Origin: Sphingobacterium sp. SYP-B4668
GTDB lineage: Bacteria; Bacteroidota; Bacteroidia; Sphingobacteriales; Sphingobacteriaceae
Assembly: GCF_027627455.1 (NCBI RefSeq)
Contig: NZ_CP115483.1
Location: 2,294,001-2,358,000 of the forward strand
Length of the DNA: 64,000 nucleotides
Direction: 5' to 3'
Below the pieces are notes generated by a model, which searched no databases, was not told the origin of the DNA, and was given only the letters and a program-made list of their open reading frames with translations. Made by a program: the position numbers and the translations under genes. Shown here piece after piece: positions 1-9,435 of this stretch; positions within the stretch are counted from its first letter, which is position 1, and every line of letters begins with the position of its first letter.

Positions 1-1
1 G

Positions 2-727
2 CAAACTCATCCGGAATATTCTAGATTTCGTGACCCGGGGCTACAGGAAGTGGAATCCGCTGTTAAATCCGTAGATCAATATAGACCGGGTCAGACTTTT
101 GAAGAATTGGTGCAAGAACGGTTTGACGCCTACCTAGGCTGGTCGGATCAGGAGTTAATGGCCCATTTCGATTTGCAAATAATCCCCTCAGCCAAAAATC
201 GTTATAAGGTGATTTGTAACCGTATTCTGGGAGTAAAGGGGAAGCGTATCGCGGAGTTCGAAAAGGCGGATGTAGAGATGAAGACAATTGTGTTGGACTA
301 CAATGGTGCGTTGAGGGAGAGTATGTCATTTCAACAGATTAAATATAAGGACATCGTTGATGAACAGTGGTCGGATTCTTATTTTTATCACGTATTGTCG
401 AAACGCTTTTTCTTTGTCGTTTTTCAAAAAGATGCGGTTGGCGAGCCCTGTCTCCTGAAGGTCTTCTTTTGGACTATGCCTACTGCGGATCTGCAGGTAG
501 CAAAGCTATTTTGGGAGGATACCAAGACTAAGATTATTCGGGATGATTTCGAAAATTTTATCAAGATAGCAGATCGAAGGATTTGCCACGTCCGACCCAA
601 AGGGCGTGATGCCAATGATTTGATGGAAACGGCCTCTGGTCGTTGGGAAAAGAAAAAGGCTTACTGGCTAAATAGTGGGTATATAAAGAAAATCGTTACG
701 GATCAAAATATAGCTTCCAGATTATAA
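2..727 (+). CDS. Sau3AI/MutH-family type II restriction endonuclease, C-terminal part (5' end outside window)
   Basis: The frame is open to the left window edge, so the GTG at 50 is unlikely to be the true start and the gene is cut by the window. The visible part matches the C-terminal MutH-like domain of Sau3AI-type enzymes, which cut GATC. Recognisable blocks are an ILG motif, FEKADVEMKTI (the family's E-x-K core), ESMSF, a W-x-DS motif, RFFFVVF, FWTMP, and near the end HVRPKGRDA followed by KKKAYWLNSGYI. In Sau3AI the N-terminal copy of the fold carries catalysis and the C-terminal copy binds DNA, so the active half is expected upstream together with a GATC methyltransferase. The 3' end overlaps the convergent gene at 703-1263 by 25 bases. 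Family assignment is firm; specificity is inferred from the family. Confidence 0.8.
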   Translation, partial: QTHPEYSRFRDPGLQEVESAVKSVDQYRPGQTFEELVQERFDAYLGWSDQELMAHFDLQIIPSAKNRYKVICNRILGVKGKRIAEFEKADVEMKTIVLDYNGALRESMSFQQIKYKDIVDEQWSDSYFYHVLSKRFFFVVFQKDAVGEPCLLKVFFWTMPTADLQVAKLFWEDTKTKIIRDDFENFIKIADRRICHVRPKGRDANDLMETASGRWEKKKAYWLNSGYIKKIVTDQNIASRL

Positions 728-1263
728 AAGATAGGGGACCTCCAGCCCTTCGGAAGTGTTAATAAATCTGGCTTGTCCATGCCATGGTTATTGGTCCTTC
801 TCACAATATCTTCTATCTCGTAGTAGCCCATTTTTGCCAAAATCGCTTCATAATATCTTTGAAAAGGAAGTTTTCTCCCTTGGTATCTAGGCATAGGATA
901 ATTGAGGTCTTCTTGCAATGTCAGCCAAAAGATAAGCTCCTTTAGACGATTTGTAGTTGTGCAGTTCAAGCCTTTGGCAAAGAGGCATTCCAAAAAATTG
1001 ATACACTCTTCAAAATTTTCCAAATTGGTCCGTTTATATATGGCCCTTACGATGTCGGCATGCATATATGCCTTTGCGGTGTGCATGCTATCGGTTTGAT
1101 ACCACACTTTATAGTCTCCATTGGCTTTGTAACCGGGGTATTCAATAGTGATAGGTTTGTAGTCCAAAGTCGCCTTTATGTTTTTATAACTATCTTTATA
1201 CTTTTCTCGGTGCCTATGGGTCTTTTCAATCATAAATGCATAGGCTTGCTCATAGGTCATCAT
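703..1263 (-). CDS. Unknown protein convergent with the restriction endonuclease
   Basis: This is a 186-residue soluble-looking protein with no signal peptide or membrane segment, starting MMTYEQAYAF. It is rich in Tyr, Lys and Arg, with a charged N-terminus and a block around PRYQGRKLPFQRYYE near residue 130. I do not recognise the family. Its last codons overlap the 3' end of the Sau3AI-family gene tail to tail (703-727). That arrangement, and its place at the edge of a restriction-modification locus, suggest an accessory or defence gene, but nothing in the residues shows a catalytic motif. Codon use and length support it as real. The second Met could equally be the start. Confidence 0.55.
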   Translation of the reverse strand: MMTYEQAYAFMIEKTHRHREKYKDSYKNIKATLDYKPITIEYPGYKANGDYKVWYQTDSMHTAKAYMHADIVRAIYKRTNLENFEECINFLECLFAKGLNCTTTNRLKELIFWLTLQEDLNYPMPRYQGRKLPFQRYYEAILAKMGYYEIEDIVRRTNNHGMDKPDLLTLPKGWRSPIFYNLEAIF

Positions 1264-1413
1264 TGTCTTCCATTATTTTAATTAAACACGTCGGGTCAGT
1301 ATGTATTGACGAAAGGATTAGCATCTATTCTCCAATGGCTAAAATACCTAATTGTTGCTGTTTTTGCAATTGGATTCTAAGGAGAAGTACAGGTTTGTTT
1401 TTGGAACTCACCG

Positions 1414-2748
1414 TTACTTTAGAAAGTCGGCATACCATTTTCCTGAAGATTTGACAATACGTTTTTGAGTTTGGAAATCGACGTGAACCAATCCAAACCG
1501 AGGCTCATAACCTTCAGCCCATTCAAAGTTATCTAAGAATGTCCATATAAAGTAACCCTTTACATCAACTCCCTCTAACTTAGCTCTATGTACCTGTTGA
1601 ATAATTTGTTGCAGGTATTGTAGTCGTCTAGAATCCTCCACGCCACCATTTTCTACTTTATCTGGGAAGGCGGCACCATTCTCGGTGACGAGGATGGGCG
1701 GGATATTTGGATATGCAGCAAATTTTTTCAGCACATGGTACATAGAAGCTGGGTAGACTTCCCAATTCATGGCTGTCATTTCTACCTTACGTTGCTTCGC
1801 CGTCACTATTTTAGCTCTAAGAAACGGAACGAATAGGGCATGTTTGATGATTTCTCGCGTATAATTTTGTATACCGATAAAGTCCATGTTAAAGCTTAAC
1901 TCCTTTTCATCGTTAGGCTTCATGTACTTCTCGATACGTTTTAATGCCTTAATTTCATCGGTCGGATAGCCCATTCCTAGTAGAGGTTCAATAAATAACC
2001 GATTGAGGAGTACATCTGCTTTCTTTGCTGCAATGATATCTTTTTCACGATTTGTAAATGGTTCTACATGGGAGCAGGAAAAAGTTGTACCGACGATACT
2101 GTTGTTTCGCAGTGATTTAATTATCCGAGCTCCTTCAGCTTGTGATAATGCTGCGTGATGTGCTGCTGCTAAGAAATAGTCTATGCCCCTTTTTCCTGGA
2201 GCGTGTACCCCAAAGAAGTAACCAGCAGCGCTAAATACCGTTGGTTCGTTTAGGACCATCCAGTGATTGACTCGATCTCCAAAATTGGTTACACAGATGG
2301 CCACATATTGGCTAAACCAATCCTTGATGTCTCGGTTTGTCCAGCCTCCTTTTTGTTCAAGGTTGTGCGGTAGGTCCCAATGATATAGTGTTACCCAAGG
2401 TGTGATGCCCAATTCAAGTGACAGATTGATAAGTCTATTATAGAAATCTATACCCGATTGGTTTACCTCACCTATACCGTTCGGAAGTATACGGCTCCAG
2501 GCAATGGAAAACCTATAATTGCGAATATTTAAGCTGTGCATCAACTGCAGGTCATCGATGTAGCGATTGTAGAAGTCACAGGCAATATCCCCTTTATGGT
2601 TTTGAAATATTTTATTCCGCTTCTGTACAAATATATCCCAGATAGACGGACCTTTCCCATCTAGATCATGAGCGCCTTCGATTTGATATGCTGCAGTCGA
2701 TACTCCCCAAATAAAATCCTTGCCAAAGGCATCTTTCGTTAAAAGCAT
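1414..2748 (-). CDS. bglB: Glycoside hydrolase family 1 beta-glucosidase
   Basis: This is a 444-residue GH1 (beta/alpha)8 barrel enzyme that hydrolyses beta-glucosides with retention. Diagnostic blocks are FIWGVSTAAYQIEGA near residues 12-26, TLYHWDLP near 120, NHWMVLNEP with the acid/base Glu at about 168, and ILVTENGAA with the nucleophile Glu at about 356. The end carries WTFLDNFEWAEGY, the aglycone/glucose-binding motif. Length is normal for the family. There is no signal peptide, so it should be cytoplasmic. It lies downstream of, and in the same direction as, an alpha-L-rhamnosidase, about 310 bases apart. Together they could strip rhamnosyl-glucosides such as rutinosides. The symbol is generic; aryl-phospho-glucosidase activity is less likely with no PTS gene nearby. 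Confidence 0.9.
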   Translation of the reverse strand: MLLTKDAFGKDFIWGVSTAAYQIEGAHDLDGKGPSIWDIFVQKRNKIFQNHKGDIACDFYNRYIDDLQLMHSLNIRNYRFSIAWSRILPNGIGEVNQSGIDFYNRLINLSLELGITPWVTLYHWDLPHNLEQKGGWTNRDIKDWFSQYVAICVTNFGDRVNHWMVLNEPTVFSAAGYFFGVHAPGKRGIDYFLAAAHHAALSQAEGARIIKSLRNNSIVGTTFSCSHVEPFTNREKDIIAAKKADVLLNRLFIEPLLGMGYPTDEIKALKRIEKYMKPNDEKELSFNMDFIGIQNYTREIIKHALFVPFLRAKIVTAKQRKVEMTAMNWEVYPASMYHVLKKFAAYPNIPPILVTENGAAFPDKVENGGVEDSRRLQYLQQIIQQVHRAKLEGVDVKGYFIWTFLDNFEWAEGYEPRFGLVHVDFQTQKRIVKSSGKWYADFLK

Positions 2749-3057
2749 CTATGATATGGGTTTGTCATTAAGTTAGGCAGTAATATACGATTTCTAACTT
2801 ATGTATTTAATTTTTATGAGATCTTAGTGGTGAATAGAATGAACTGAATTGTATCAAAAATAGGCGGAATACCATCCTTTGGAAGAATTTAGCGAGTGTT
2901 TTCATAATCGAAATGTATTAAATTGTCTCATACATTTATTATACACTTTAAATCTACGCAGTTGTTGTATCTTCTATGTTAATCGTATATTAAATTTTAC
3001 TACTCGAGCTGCTTGGTATTGACGGTCGATCGCTCCATTTCATACAGATACTGGAGA
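2749..3057. other. Intergenic region without a gene
   Basis: This is an AT-rich spacer between the GH78 and GH1 genes. I see no coding region or strong hairpin. On the minus strand a TATTTTTG sequence (2855-2862) fits the Bacteroidetes -7 consensus TAnnTTTG but has no partner -33 element and lies 107 bases from the bglB start, so it is only weak evidence for a separate promoter. Confidence 0.4.
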
Positions 3058-5715
3058 TTAGGGAAGTCTCTCCAGTACGAGGGTGTGTTTACCGTTCATT
3101 AGCTCCAATGTTTGTTTACTTTCCGCGCGCTTTCTGTTCCACATAACTATTTGGGTGTTTTCGGGAGCGATAAAGGTTGCGCTGCTGCCAACAGGTAGTT
3201 GTATGTCTAGGAGTAATTGACGGTCTCTGATTGACCAATCCACCACGATTTTTCCGTAAGGGCTATCTATGTGAGATTTGACCCACGTGATTCCGTTAGG
3301 GATTTGTGGCTTGATTGTCATATGCTGATAGCCGGGACGGTTTTCGTCCGGGCGGATTCCAGCCACCACTTGGTAAAACCAGGTACCAACGCCATTATAG
3401 CAATTGTGTATACGGCTTCTTTCCCCGCTCCAATATTCCCAAGTTGTAGTTGCACCGTTGTCTATCATATGAAGATAACCCGGATAGTCCCGTTTTTTCA
3501 GCATGTTGTACATGAAGTCTGGTACATCATTTTCTATCGCCCATTGCGTCAATATAGGTACCCCTACAAGTCCTACAGCAATATGGTCATTGTGCCTTTC
3601 TTTCGTTAGGGCAAGAAGCTTGGCTTTAACTACCGCTACCAGCTCAGGAGGTGTTACTCCCGTGAGCATAGGATAGCTCATGTCCAATTGGGAGCCAGTT
3701 GCATAAGTGTTGTCGGATGGATTGAAGAATGTTTTATGTAGAAGGGTATTGAGCCTGCTTCTACGGGTTGCAAAAGCCGTTGCATCCTTGGTTTGGCCTA
3801 ATACTGTTGCAATCTTTTCTAGGGTTGCAAAACACTCACTTATAAAACAGTTGTTGACCAAGTCGACCGATATTTGGTTCCCTGCGTCCACTCCAATTGG
3901 GGCTAGCCAATCTCCCAAAAACCAATCTCGGTATTTGGTATCGGGCCAGCGCTTTAACAAACCATCAACCGTATATTTATCTACATATCCTACCCAAGAT
4001 TTCATCTCTTCATAGTACTTTGTTATCAGTCTAGCGTCACCATAATTGACATGGGTACGCCATGGTGCCATTACAAAAAAGCCACACCAATACGGACCAC
4101 CGCCGCCCGCTCCGGGATTAGGAGCTACATGGGGGAGGCTGCCTTCCTCGCGCATAGCATCTGACCACGCCTGCACCCAATTGGCGAATAGGGGCGATGC
4201 ACCATACATCGTTTGGAATGTATTTGTAGAAGAGTTGCCATCACCTCCATAACCGGCCCGTTCCAAATGTGGGCAATCAACCTGATAGCCGCTAAAGCTA
4301 ATGTTACGCATGGTATATTGAATCATATCGTGAATCGCATTCAAGTCCGTATCTGAGCAGGCGAAAGAGGAGCCGTTTTGAAAGTTGGTGTGTATCAAAT
4401 GGGCTTTTACATCCTTCAGATGGGGGGCAATCGCTAAATTGGTAATACGTACGTATTGAAAGGCGTGATGATTGAATTTATTTTGAAAGATTTCTTTTGG
4501 GGTTCCGGTTGCGATGTAAATATCGCGCTGTCCTTGATCCGCAAAGTTACCGTCTTTATCCAAGTGATCTGAATATTCAAGCTGGAGCTCTTGTTTATGT
4601 CGTAGCCCATTGAATTCCACTTCGAGCCAACCATTTGTTGCTTTTCCCATATCAATTAACCAGACACTATCTTGGAGTCGTTTGATGTTTTTAGCGGTAA
4701 GAGTTTGGGTGATACGATTGGGCTCTACCATCTGTGGACTTGCCTGATGAAGCGGAATATCCACCTCTTCAACGGGCAGCCATATACGATTATCCATACT
4801 TTTATTGGTCAATGTAGAGGGGTTGAGATTGGCATCAATGCGTTCGCCTCCGAAGGATAATGCGCGCCATGTGCCGCTGTCACTATATCCTGTAGGAGAT
4901 CCTTTCCAAGAAGAGTCTGTGTGTAAGATAGTATGCCATTCTTTGTTTCGAAATACATCTATCTGGGCACGCACGACTGCTCCATTAAATTTAACATCAA
5001 AACCTGTGGTTGGTTTAAACCATCCTGTGCCTAGCCACATCACAATAACATTGTTACCAGTCCTTAGGTAGTTCGTGATATCATAGGTATTGATCAAGGA
5101 TCTTTTATCAAGATGCGAGACCGCAGGTGCCAATACATCTGCAGTTACTTTTTTGCCATTGATGTAAAGCTCAAAATAACCTAAGGCATTGACATGGATT
5201 AATGTCGTTTCTACTTTGGAAAGCTGAAATTTTTTCTGTACCAATGGACTTTGTACCTCCTGTAAACCGATGAATGCCCCTTGCAATTTGTCGTCTCCGA
5301 TTATTCCAATGCCGAAGCGCTGGATGGTACTCCATTCAGAAATTTGATTTTTTTCATTCCAGATACGTACTCGCCAATAAGAATGCATCCTAGATGTGAG
5401 TGGATGACCTCTATAAGAAACGAGCACAGAGGATGAGGATTTAGTCTTTCCTGAGTCCCATCTATCTGCTAGATTCTTATCCGCCAAGGCCGTACTGTCT
5501 GATGCAACCTGTATTTGGTAGAAGGCTTGCTGCGTATTTCCATCCGTATGTGTTATTTTCCAACTTAGATGAGGCTGTGTGTTGTCAATGGCAAGAGGAT
5601 TGATTAGATTTTCACATCGTAAATCAACAACTGCGATAGTTGTTTTCTTGCGTCCACTCGTCAAGCCAAGGATACAAAAGATTAGGAAGGCGGATGCGTA
5701 AAGCTTATTGTTCAT
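3058..5715 (-). CDS. Glycoside hydrolase family 78 alpha-L-rhamnosidase, secreted
   Basis: This is an approximately 885-residue secreted enzyme predicted to release terminal alpha-L-rhamnose. The start is placed at the ATG at 5715 because residues MNNKLYASAFLIFCILG form a clean signal peptide; a longer frame to 5754 only adds a polar extension. The N-terminus carries the rhamnosidase Ig-like module (VVDLRCENLINPLAID), followed by beta-sandwich domains and an (alpha/alpha)6 catalytic domain. The catalytic-acid region reads DCPHLERAGYGGDG, with Glu at about 485, rather than the usual DCPQRDERLGW. The C-terminal WEYWSGERSRIHNCYNGVGTW region carries the second conserved Glu. It faces away from the PUL regulator at 6068 and precedes the GH1 gene. 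Rhamnosidase family is secure; the exact linkage is not. Confidence 0.85.
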   Translation of the reverse strand: MNNKLYASAFLIFCILGLTSGRKKTTIAVVDLRCENLINPLAIDNTQPHLSWKITHTDGNTQQAFYQIQVASDSTALADKNLADRWDSGKTKSSSSVLVSYRGHPLTSRMHSYWRVRIWNEKNQISEWSTIQRFGIGIIGDDKLQGAFIGLQEVQSPLVQKKFQLSKVETTLIHVNALGYFELYINGKKVTADVLAPAVSHLDKRSLINTYDITNYLRTGNNVIVMWLGTGWFKPTTGFDVKFNGAVVRAQIDVFRNKEWHTILHTDSSWKGSPTGYSDSGTWRALSFGGERIDANLNPSTLTNKSMDNRIWLPVEEVDIPLHQASPQMVEPNRITQTLTAKNIKRLQDSVWLIDMGKATNGWLEVEFNGLRHKQELQLEYSDHLDKDGNFADQGQRDIYIATGTPKEIFQNKFNHHAFQYVRITNLAIAPHLKDVKAHLIHTNFQNGSSFACSDTDLNAIHDMIQYTMRNISFSGYQVDCPHLERAGYGGDGNSSTNTFQTMYGASPLFANWVQAWSDAMREEGSLPHVAPNPGAGGGGPYWCGFFVMAPWRTHVNYGDARLITKYYEEMKSWVGYVDKYTVDGLLKRWPDTKYRDWFLGDWLAPIGVDAGNQISVDLVNNCFISECFATLEKIATVLGQTKDATAFATRRSRLNTLLHKTFFNPSDNTYATGSQLDMSYPMLTGVTPPELVAVVKAKLLALTKERHNDHIAVGLVGVPILTQWAIENDVPDFMYNMLKKRDYPGYLHMIDNGATTTWEYWSGERSRIHNCYNGVGTWFYQVVAGIRPDENRPGYQHMTIKPQIPNGITWVKSHIDSPYGKIVVDWSIRDRQLLLDIQLPVGSSATFIAPENTQIVMWNRKRAESKQTLELMNGKHTLVLERLP

Positions 5716-5753
5716 TAGGTTTAAATTTAGAACGTTATTTCTTGGATTAGACA

Positions 5754-5761
5754 CAAATCTA
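5754..5761 (-). promoter_or_regulatory. Candidate -7 element for the GH78 gene
   Basis: The minus strand reads TAGATTTG here, an exact match to the Bacteroidetes TAnnTTTG -7 element, 38 bases upstream of the chosen start. No clear -33 TTTG is visible at 17-23 bases. The same octamer occurs in the opposite orientation at 6025-6032 before the regulator gene. Confidence 0.35.
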
Positions 5762-6024
5762 TCGTTGCAGAAGGGATGTTCCTATCGTCTCATACTCTTT
5801 GGTAGATCATTATTCGATGGTAAGTCTGTAAATCTTTTTTAATCAATTTGTTGTAGATTATGTCTGAGACTTAATTGGTAAGTGGATTGGAAGGGACAAA
5901 TTGGATAAGCATTCGTTCTTTAGTGCTATAAGGCAATCATTATTGCTGTTGTCCGGTATGTAGCAACTACCCCTTGGTTTTTACAATGCGTAGATTAGGC
6001 CGAGTGCATTATGGATATATTTTG

Positions 6025-6032
6025 TAGATTTG
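6025..6032 (+). promoter_or_regulatory. Candidate -7 element for the DUF6377 regulator
   Basis: TAGATTTG matches TAnnTTTG and lies 35 bases before the ATG at 6068, a plausible leader length. It falls after an alternative upstream start at 6011, which supports starting translation at 6068. No -33 partner is evident. Confidence 0.35.
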
Positions 6033-6067
6033 CGCACAACCATATTTATAGACCAGTGAGGGGAACC

Positions 6068-7675
6068 ATGAGAAGAACACTACTAGCCATATTTTGTCTT
6101 GTTTTTTCCTGCCATGCTGTCTACGCTTCTAAAGCTATTGATTCTTTATTGAAGGTGTTGGACAAGACCATTGCAGATCGCGAAGCATTTACCTTAAACA
6201 AGGAAATGCGCATAGATGCTATAAAGAAGAAATTGAAAAAGCAGGGTTTCCTGGATGATCAATATCGACTTAACGGTGATATCATTTCTGAATACCAATC
6301 GTTTAAATGTGATTCGGCATTGGTTTATATTGAGCGGAATGTGCAAATAGCCAGTGCTTTGAAAAGCGATAATTATCTTTCGGAAAGTAAATTGCGATTT
6401 GCTTTTGTCGCTTCAATGTCCGGCCTGTTTACCCAAGCCGCGGAAATCTTTGATACGATTGATTATGACACTCTACCTCATCATCTCAAGGTCTTATATT
6501 GGTGGAGCCATATACGCTACAATGAAAACCTCATTAAGTATAGTGATAGTCCTAAATACAGAGCTAAATATGAGTTAGAAAACAAAAAATCAAGAGATTT
6601 GCTAATGGCATTACTAGATTCCAAAAGTGAAATGTATCTCAAAGAAAAAGCCTTTAAGCTAAAGGGAGACGGTGATTATTCAACATCCGCCCAAATCCAG
6701 GAACAGCTCTTTATCGGAGAAGAGCCCAATTCACACGGCTATGCCATGAGTGCAATGGGATTGGCGATGGTACATCGAGAGTTGAACAACCCTGAGTTAG
6801 AGGAGAAATACCTGATTTTGGCTGCTATCACCGACACTCGACTTGCCGTGAAGGAAAATGAATCCTTACTCACCTTGGCAATACATCTTTATGATAAGAA
6901 TGATGTAAGCAGAGCGTACAACTATGTGCGAGCGGCTTTAGATGATGCTAATTTCTATAACTCTCGATTTCGTAACGCAGTCATAGCACGAACACAACCG
7001 ATCATAGAAGCTACCTATCTAGCAAAGATAGAGCATCAACGTAAAAATTTGCATCTATATGCAATAACAGTTAGCATATTTGCTTTTGTATTGATTTTAT
7101 CGCTATATTTTCTATATCGACAGAATAAAATCGTATCTACGTCCAGAAAGAAGCTTAGTCGTACGAATGATCAATTGACAGCGGTCAATCAACGTTTGGA
7201 TGAAGCCAATCTTATTCGGGAAAAGTATATTGGATATTATATTAACCAATGTGCTGTATATCTGGACAAGCTCGATGAGTATCGGAGGAATATCAATCGC
7301 AAGATTAAATCTGGTCAACTGGCAGGATTGCAGGAGATTAGTTCGTCGACGACTACATTGGATAGGGATGCACAGGAATTATATCAGGATTTTGATCGAA
7401 CGTTCTTAGAGGTCTATCCAACTTTTGTAGATGAACTCAATTTATTGCTTCGAGAAGAGGAACGTTTTAAATTGAACAAAGGGCAGTTGAATACAGAGTT
7501 GCGGATTTTTGCCTTGATTCGTTTGGGAATAACGGACGTTAATCAAATAGCCACATTTTTGCGCTATTCTTTGCAGACGATCTATAATTACAAGAGCAAG
7601 ATGAAAGGTAAAGCACTGGTCGATAGTGATCATTTTGAGGAAAAAGTAAAGAAAATAGGTATGTTTGTCGCCTGA
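6068..7675 (+). CDS. DUF6377-type membrane-bound TPR/helix-turn-helix regulator of the PUL
   Basis: This is a 535-residue regulator of the type found beside SusC/SusD loci. The start at 6068 gives a signal peptide (MRRTLLAIFCLVFSCHAVYAS). The periplasmic half is alpha-helical and TPR-like. One membrane helix lies at about residues 328-348 (LYAITVSIFAFVLILSLYFLY), followed by a coiled coil rich in Lys, Arg and Gln. The cytoplasmic C-terminus ends in a helix-turn-helix-like segment (DVNQIATFLRYSLQTIYNYKSKMK). It probably senses a glycan in the periplasm and activates the co-directional operon from 8019. It has no histidine-kinase residues. A strong terminator follows, so it is transcribed separately from its presumed target. 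The family name rests on recalled architecture. Confidence 0.75.
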   Translation: MRRTLLAIFCLVFSCHAVYASKAIDSLLKVLDKTIADREAFTLNKEMRIDAIKKKLKKQGFLDDQYRLNGDIISEYQSFKCDSALVYIERNVQIASALKSDNYLSESKLRFAFVASMSGLFTQAAEIFDTIDYDTLPHHLKVLYWWSHIRYNENLIKYSDSPKYRAKYELENKKSRDLLMALLDSKSEMYLKEKAFKLKGDGDYSTSAQIQEQLFIGEEPNSHGYAMSAMGLAMVHRELNNPELEEKYLILAAITDTRLAVKENESLLTLAIHLYDKNDVSRAYNYVRAALDDANFYNSRFRNAVIARTQPIIEATYLAKIEHQRKNLHLYAITVSIFAFVLILSLYFLYRQNKIVSTSRKKLSRTNDQLTAVNQRLDEANLIREKYIGYYINQCAVYLDKLDEYRRNINRKIKSGQLAGLQEISSSTTTLDRDAQELYQDFDRTFLEVYPTFVDELNLLLREEERFKLNKGQLNTELRIFALIRLGITDVNQIATFLRYSLQTIYNYKSKMKGKALVDSDHFEEKVKKIGMFVA

Positions 7676-7775
7676 TTGTTTTCTACTCCATTTACTAATT
7701 TGGCTTTTCTATTTAATTGTAAGTGTCTTATTGTCTTTTAGTTGTATTATTTTTTTGGATAAAATAGTTTACCAG

Positions 7776-7807
7776 AACGCCTACCTGTGCATACAGGTAG
7801 GCGTTTT
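7776..7807 (+). terminator. Rho-independent terminator after the PUL regulator
   Basis: A perfect 13-bp inverted repeat (arms AACGCCTACCTGT and ACAGGTAGGCGTT) with a GCAT tetraloop is followed by a T run. It lies about 100 bases after the regulator stop and ends that transcript before the SGNH-led operon. Confidence 0.85.
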
Positions 7808-8018
7808 GCTTTATAGATTTGCTTTCGCTTGTTCTACCTGGGTGATGACTGATCACATCTCGTCGATTAGCAAATAACCATTTTATAAATTATAGATCAT
7901 CAACATGATATTCTCTAGGCTTTTGTGGTATCCCTAATGGGGGCAGTAAACGAGTAGCACCTTACGACTGAAAACCAATCAATCTGCTAATGACAGATTA
8001 TGAAATAATTATATACAT

Positions 8019-9425
8019 ATGAAAAAAAACTATTCAACTTTTTGCTGTTATATCATCAGTTTCTTTGTTTTATTTTTTAACGGGGCGTTGGGCTATGGTC
8101 AACAGGTAAGTCCTTTTAAGCAGGGCGATCGCGTCGTATTCCTAGGCAACAGTATCACCGATGGTGGTCATTATCATTCTTACATTTGGCTATATTATAT
8201 GACTCGTTTTCCAAAAATGGATGTCATGTTTCTGAATGCAGGTATCGGTGGCGATAAGGCTAGTGATATGGTGAAGAGGTTGGATGGTGACGTATTCAGT
8301 AAACGGCCAACTGTACTAGTCGGTACTTTTGGTATGAATGACTCTGGATATTTCGAATATAATGGACCAGATGCCGATAAATTTGCCGATGAAAAAGTAA
8401 AAGAGTCATTTGATGCCTTCAAGCAAATGGAAGCTCGCTTTAAAGGGCTCGCCGGTACCCGGATTGTTTTAGTAGGCAGTTCACCGTATGATGAAACGGC
8501 ACAGATTGAAGGCAATGTACCTTTCAAAAATAAGAATAAGGCCATGTTGCGTATCGTCGATTTTCAAAAGCAATCTGCCACAGTCAATAAATGGGAATTT
8601 TTTGACTTCAACACATCGATGACAGCATTAAATAAGCAATTTCAACAACAGGAGCCTAGCTTTACCTTGTGTGGTAGCGATCGTATCCACCCAGACAATG
8701 ACGGACATATGGTGATGGCCTACCTTTTCCTAAAGGCACAGGGCTGGGGAGGGAAAAAAGTGGCTGGGATGACTGTAGATGCCGAAAGTAAACGTGCGAC
8801 AAAAGTAGAAAATTGCCAGCTATCCAATATTAAAAAAACAGCGACGGGTATCAGCTTTGATTATTTAGCTGAAGCCTTACCGTATCCCATGGATACGGTC
8901 GCACGTGGTTGGGGTAGTAAGAAAAGCCAGTTTATGGCGACCAAAGTAATCCCATTTATTAATGAGATGAATCAAGAATTACTTGTTGTCAATGGATTGC
9001 AAGGTGTGCATGAACTATTAATAGACGGTGAGAAAGTCGGGAATTGGTCAGCTGAAGAATATGCGAAGGGTATCAATCTGGCTACCCTCGACAAGACCCC
9101 GCAATATCAGCAAGCCTTACGTATTATGTATCTCAATGAAGAACGTTGGGAGATCGAAAGACGTTTTCGGGACTATGCTTGGATTCAATATAATTTCTTT
9201 CAGCCTAAGGGGTTGTTGGACGCCAACAATAGAAAATCGATTGAAATTCTGGACCAGCATAAAGAAAAAGATGGTTGGTTGAATGCCAAACGTGATCTTT
9301 ACAGCAAAGCGATGTTTCCAGAAGTAAGGCAAGCATGGCAAGGCGAGATGGATTTGTTACTGGATATCATCAAAGATACAAGTACCCCAAAGAAACGTAA
9401 AATTACATTAGTGAAAAGCAACTAG
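8019..9425 (+). CDS. SGNH/GDSL-family hydrolase, secreted
   Basis: This is a 468-residue exported esterase-like protein. A signal peptide covers the first 28 or so residues, ending GALGYGQQ. The SGNH fold follows with block I GNSITDGG (nucleophile Ser about 45), block II Gly in NAGIGGDK, block III Asn in GTFGMND, and block V with Asp 221 and His 224 in SDRIHPDNDGH. The last 200 residues form an additional all-helical or beta region of unknown role. It is the first gene of the probable mannan operon, 10 bases before the GH38-like gene, so it likely removes acetyl or other ester groups from the glycan before the mannosidases act. The substrate is inferred from context only. Confidence 0.8.
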   Translation: MKKNYSTFCCYIISFFVLFFNGALGYGQQVSPFKQGDRVVFLGNSITDGGHYHSYIWLYYMTRFPKMDVMFLNAGIGGDKASDMVKRLDGDVFSKRPTVLVGTFGMNDSGYFEYNGPDADKFADEKVKESFDAFKQMEARFKGLAGTRIVLVGSSPYDETAQIEGNVPFKNKNKAMLRIVDFQKQSATVNKWEFFDFNTSMTALNKQFQQQEPSFTLCGSDRIHPDNDGHMVMAYLFLKAQGWGGKKVAGMTVDAESKRATKVENCQLSNIKKTATGISFDYLAEALPYPMDTVARGWGSKKSQFMATKVIPFINEMNQELLVVNGLQGVHELLIDGEKVGNWSAEEYAKGINLATLDKTPQYQQALRIMYLNEERWEIERRFRDYAWIQYNFFQPKGLLDANNRKSIEILDQHKEKDGWLNAKRDLYSKAMFPEVRQAWQGEMDLLLDIIKDTSTPKKRKITLVKSN

Positions 9426-9435
9426 TTGTTACGGA

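Noticed and set aside
50..52. GTG at 50 as the start of the restriction gene
   Set aside because: The frame remains open to the window edge and the family is about twice as long, so the true start is outside the window.
7665..7877. 70-codon plus-strand frame after the PUL regulator
   Set aside because: It runs straight through the perfect terminator hairpin and has no start context.
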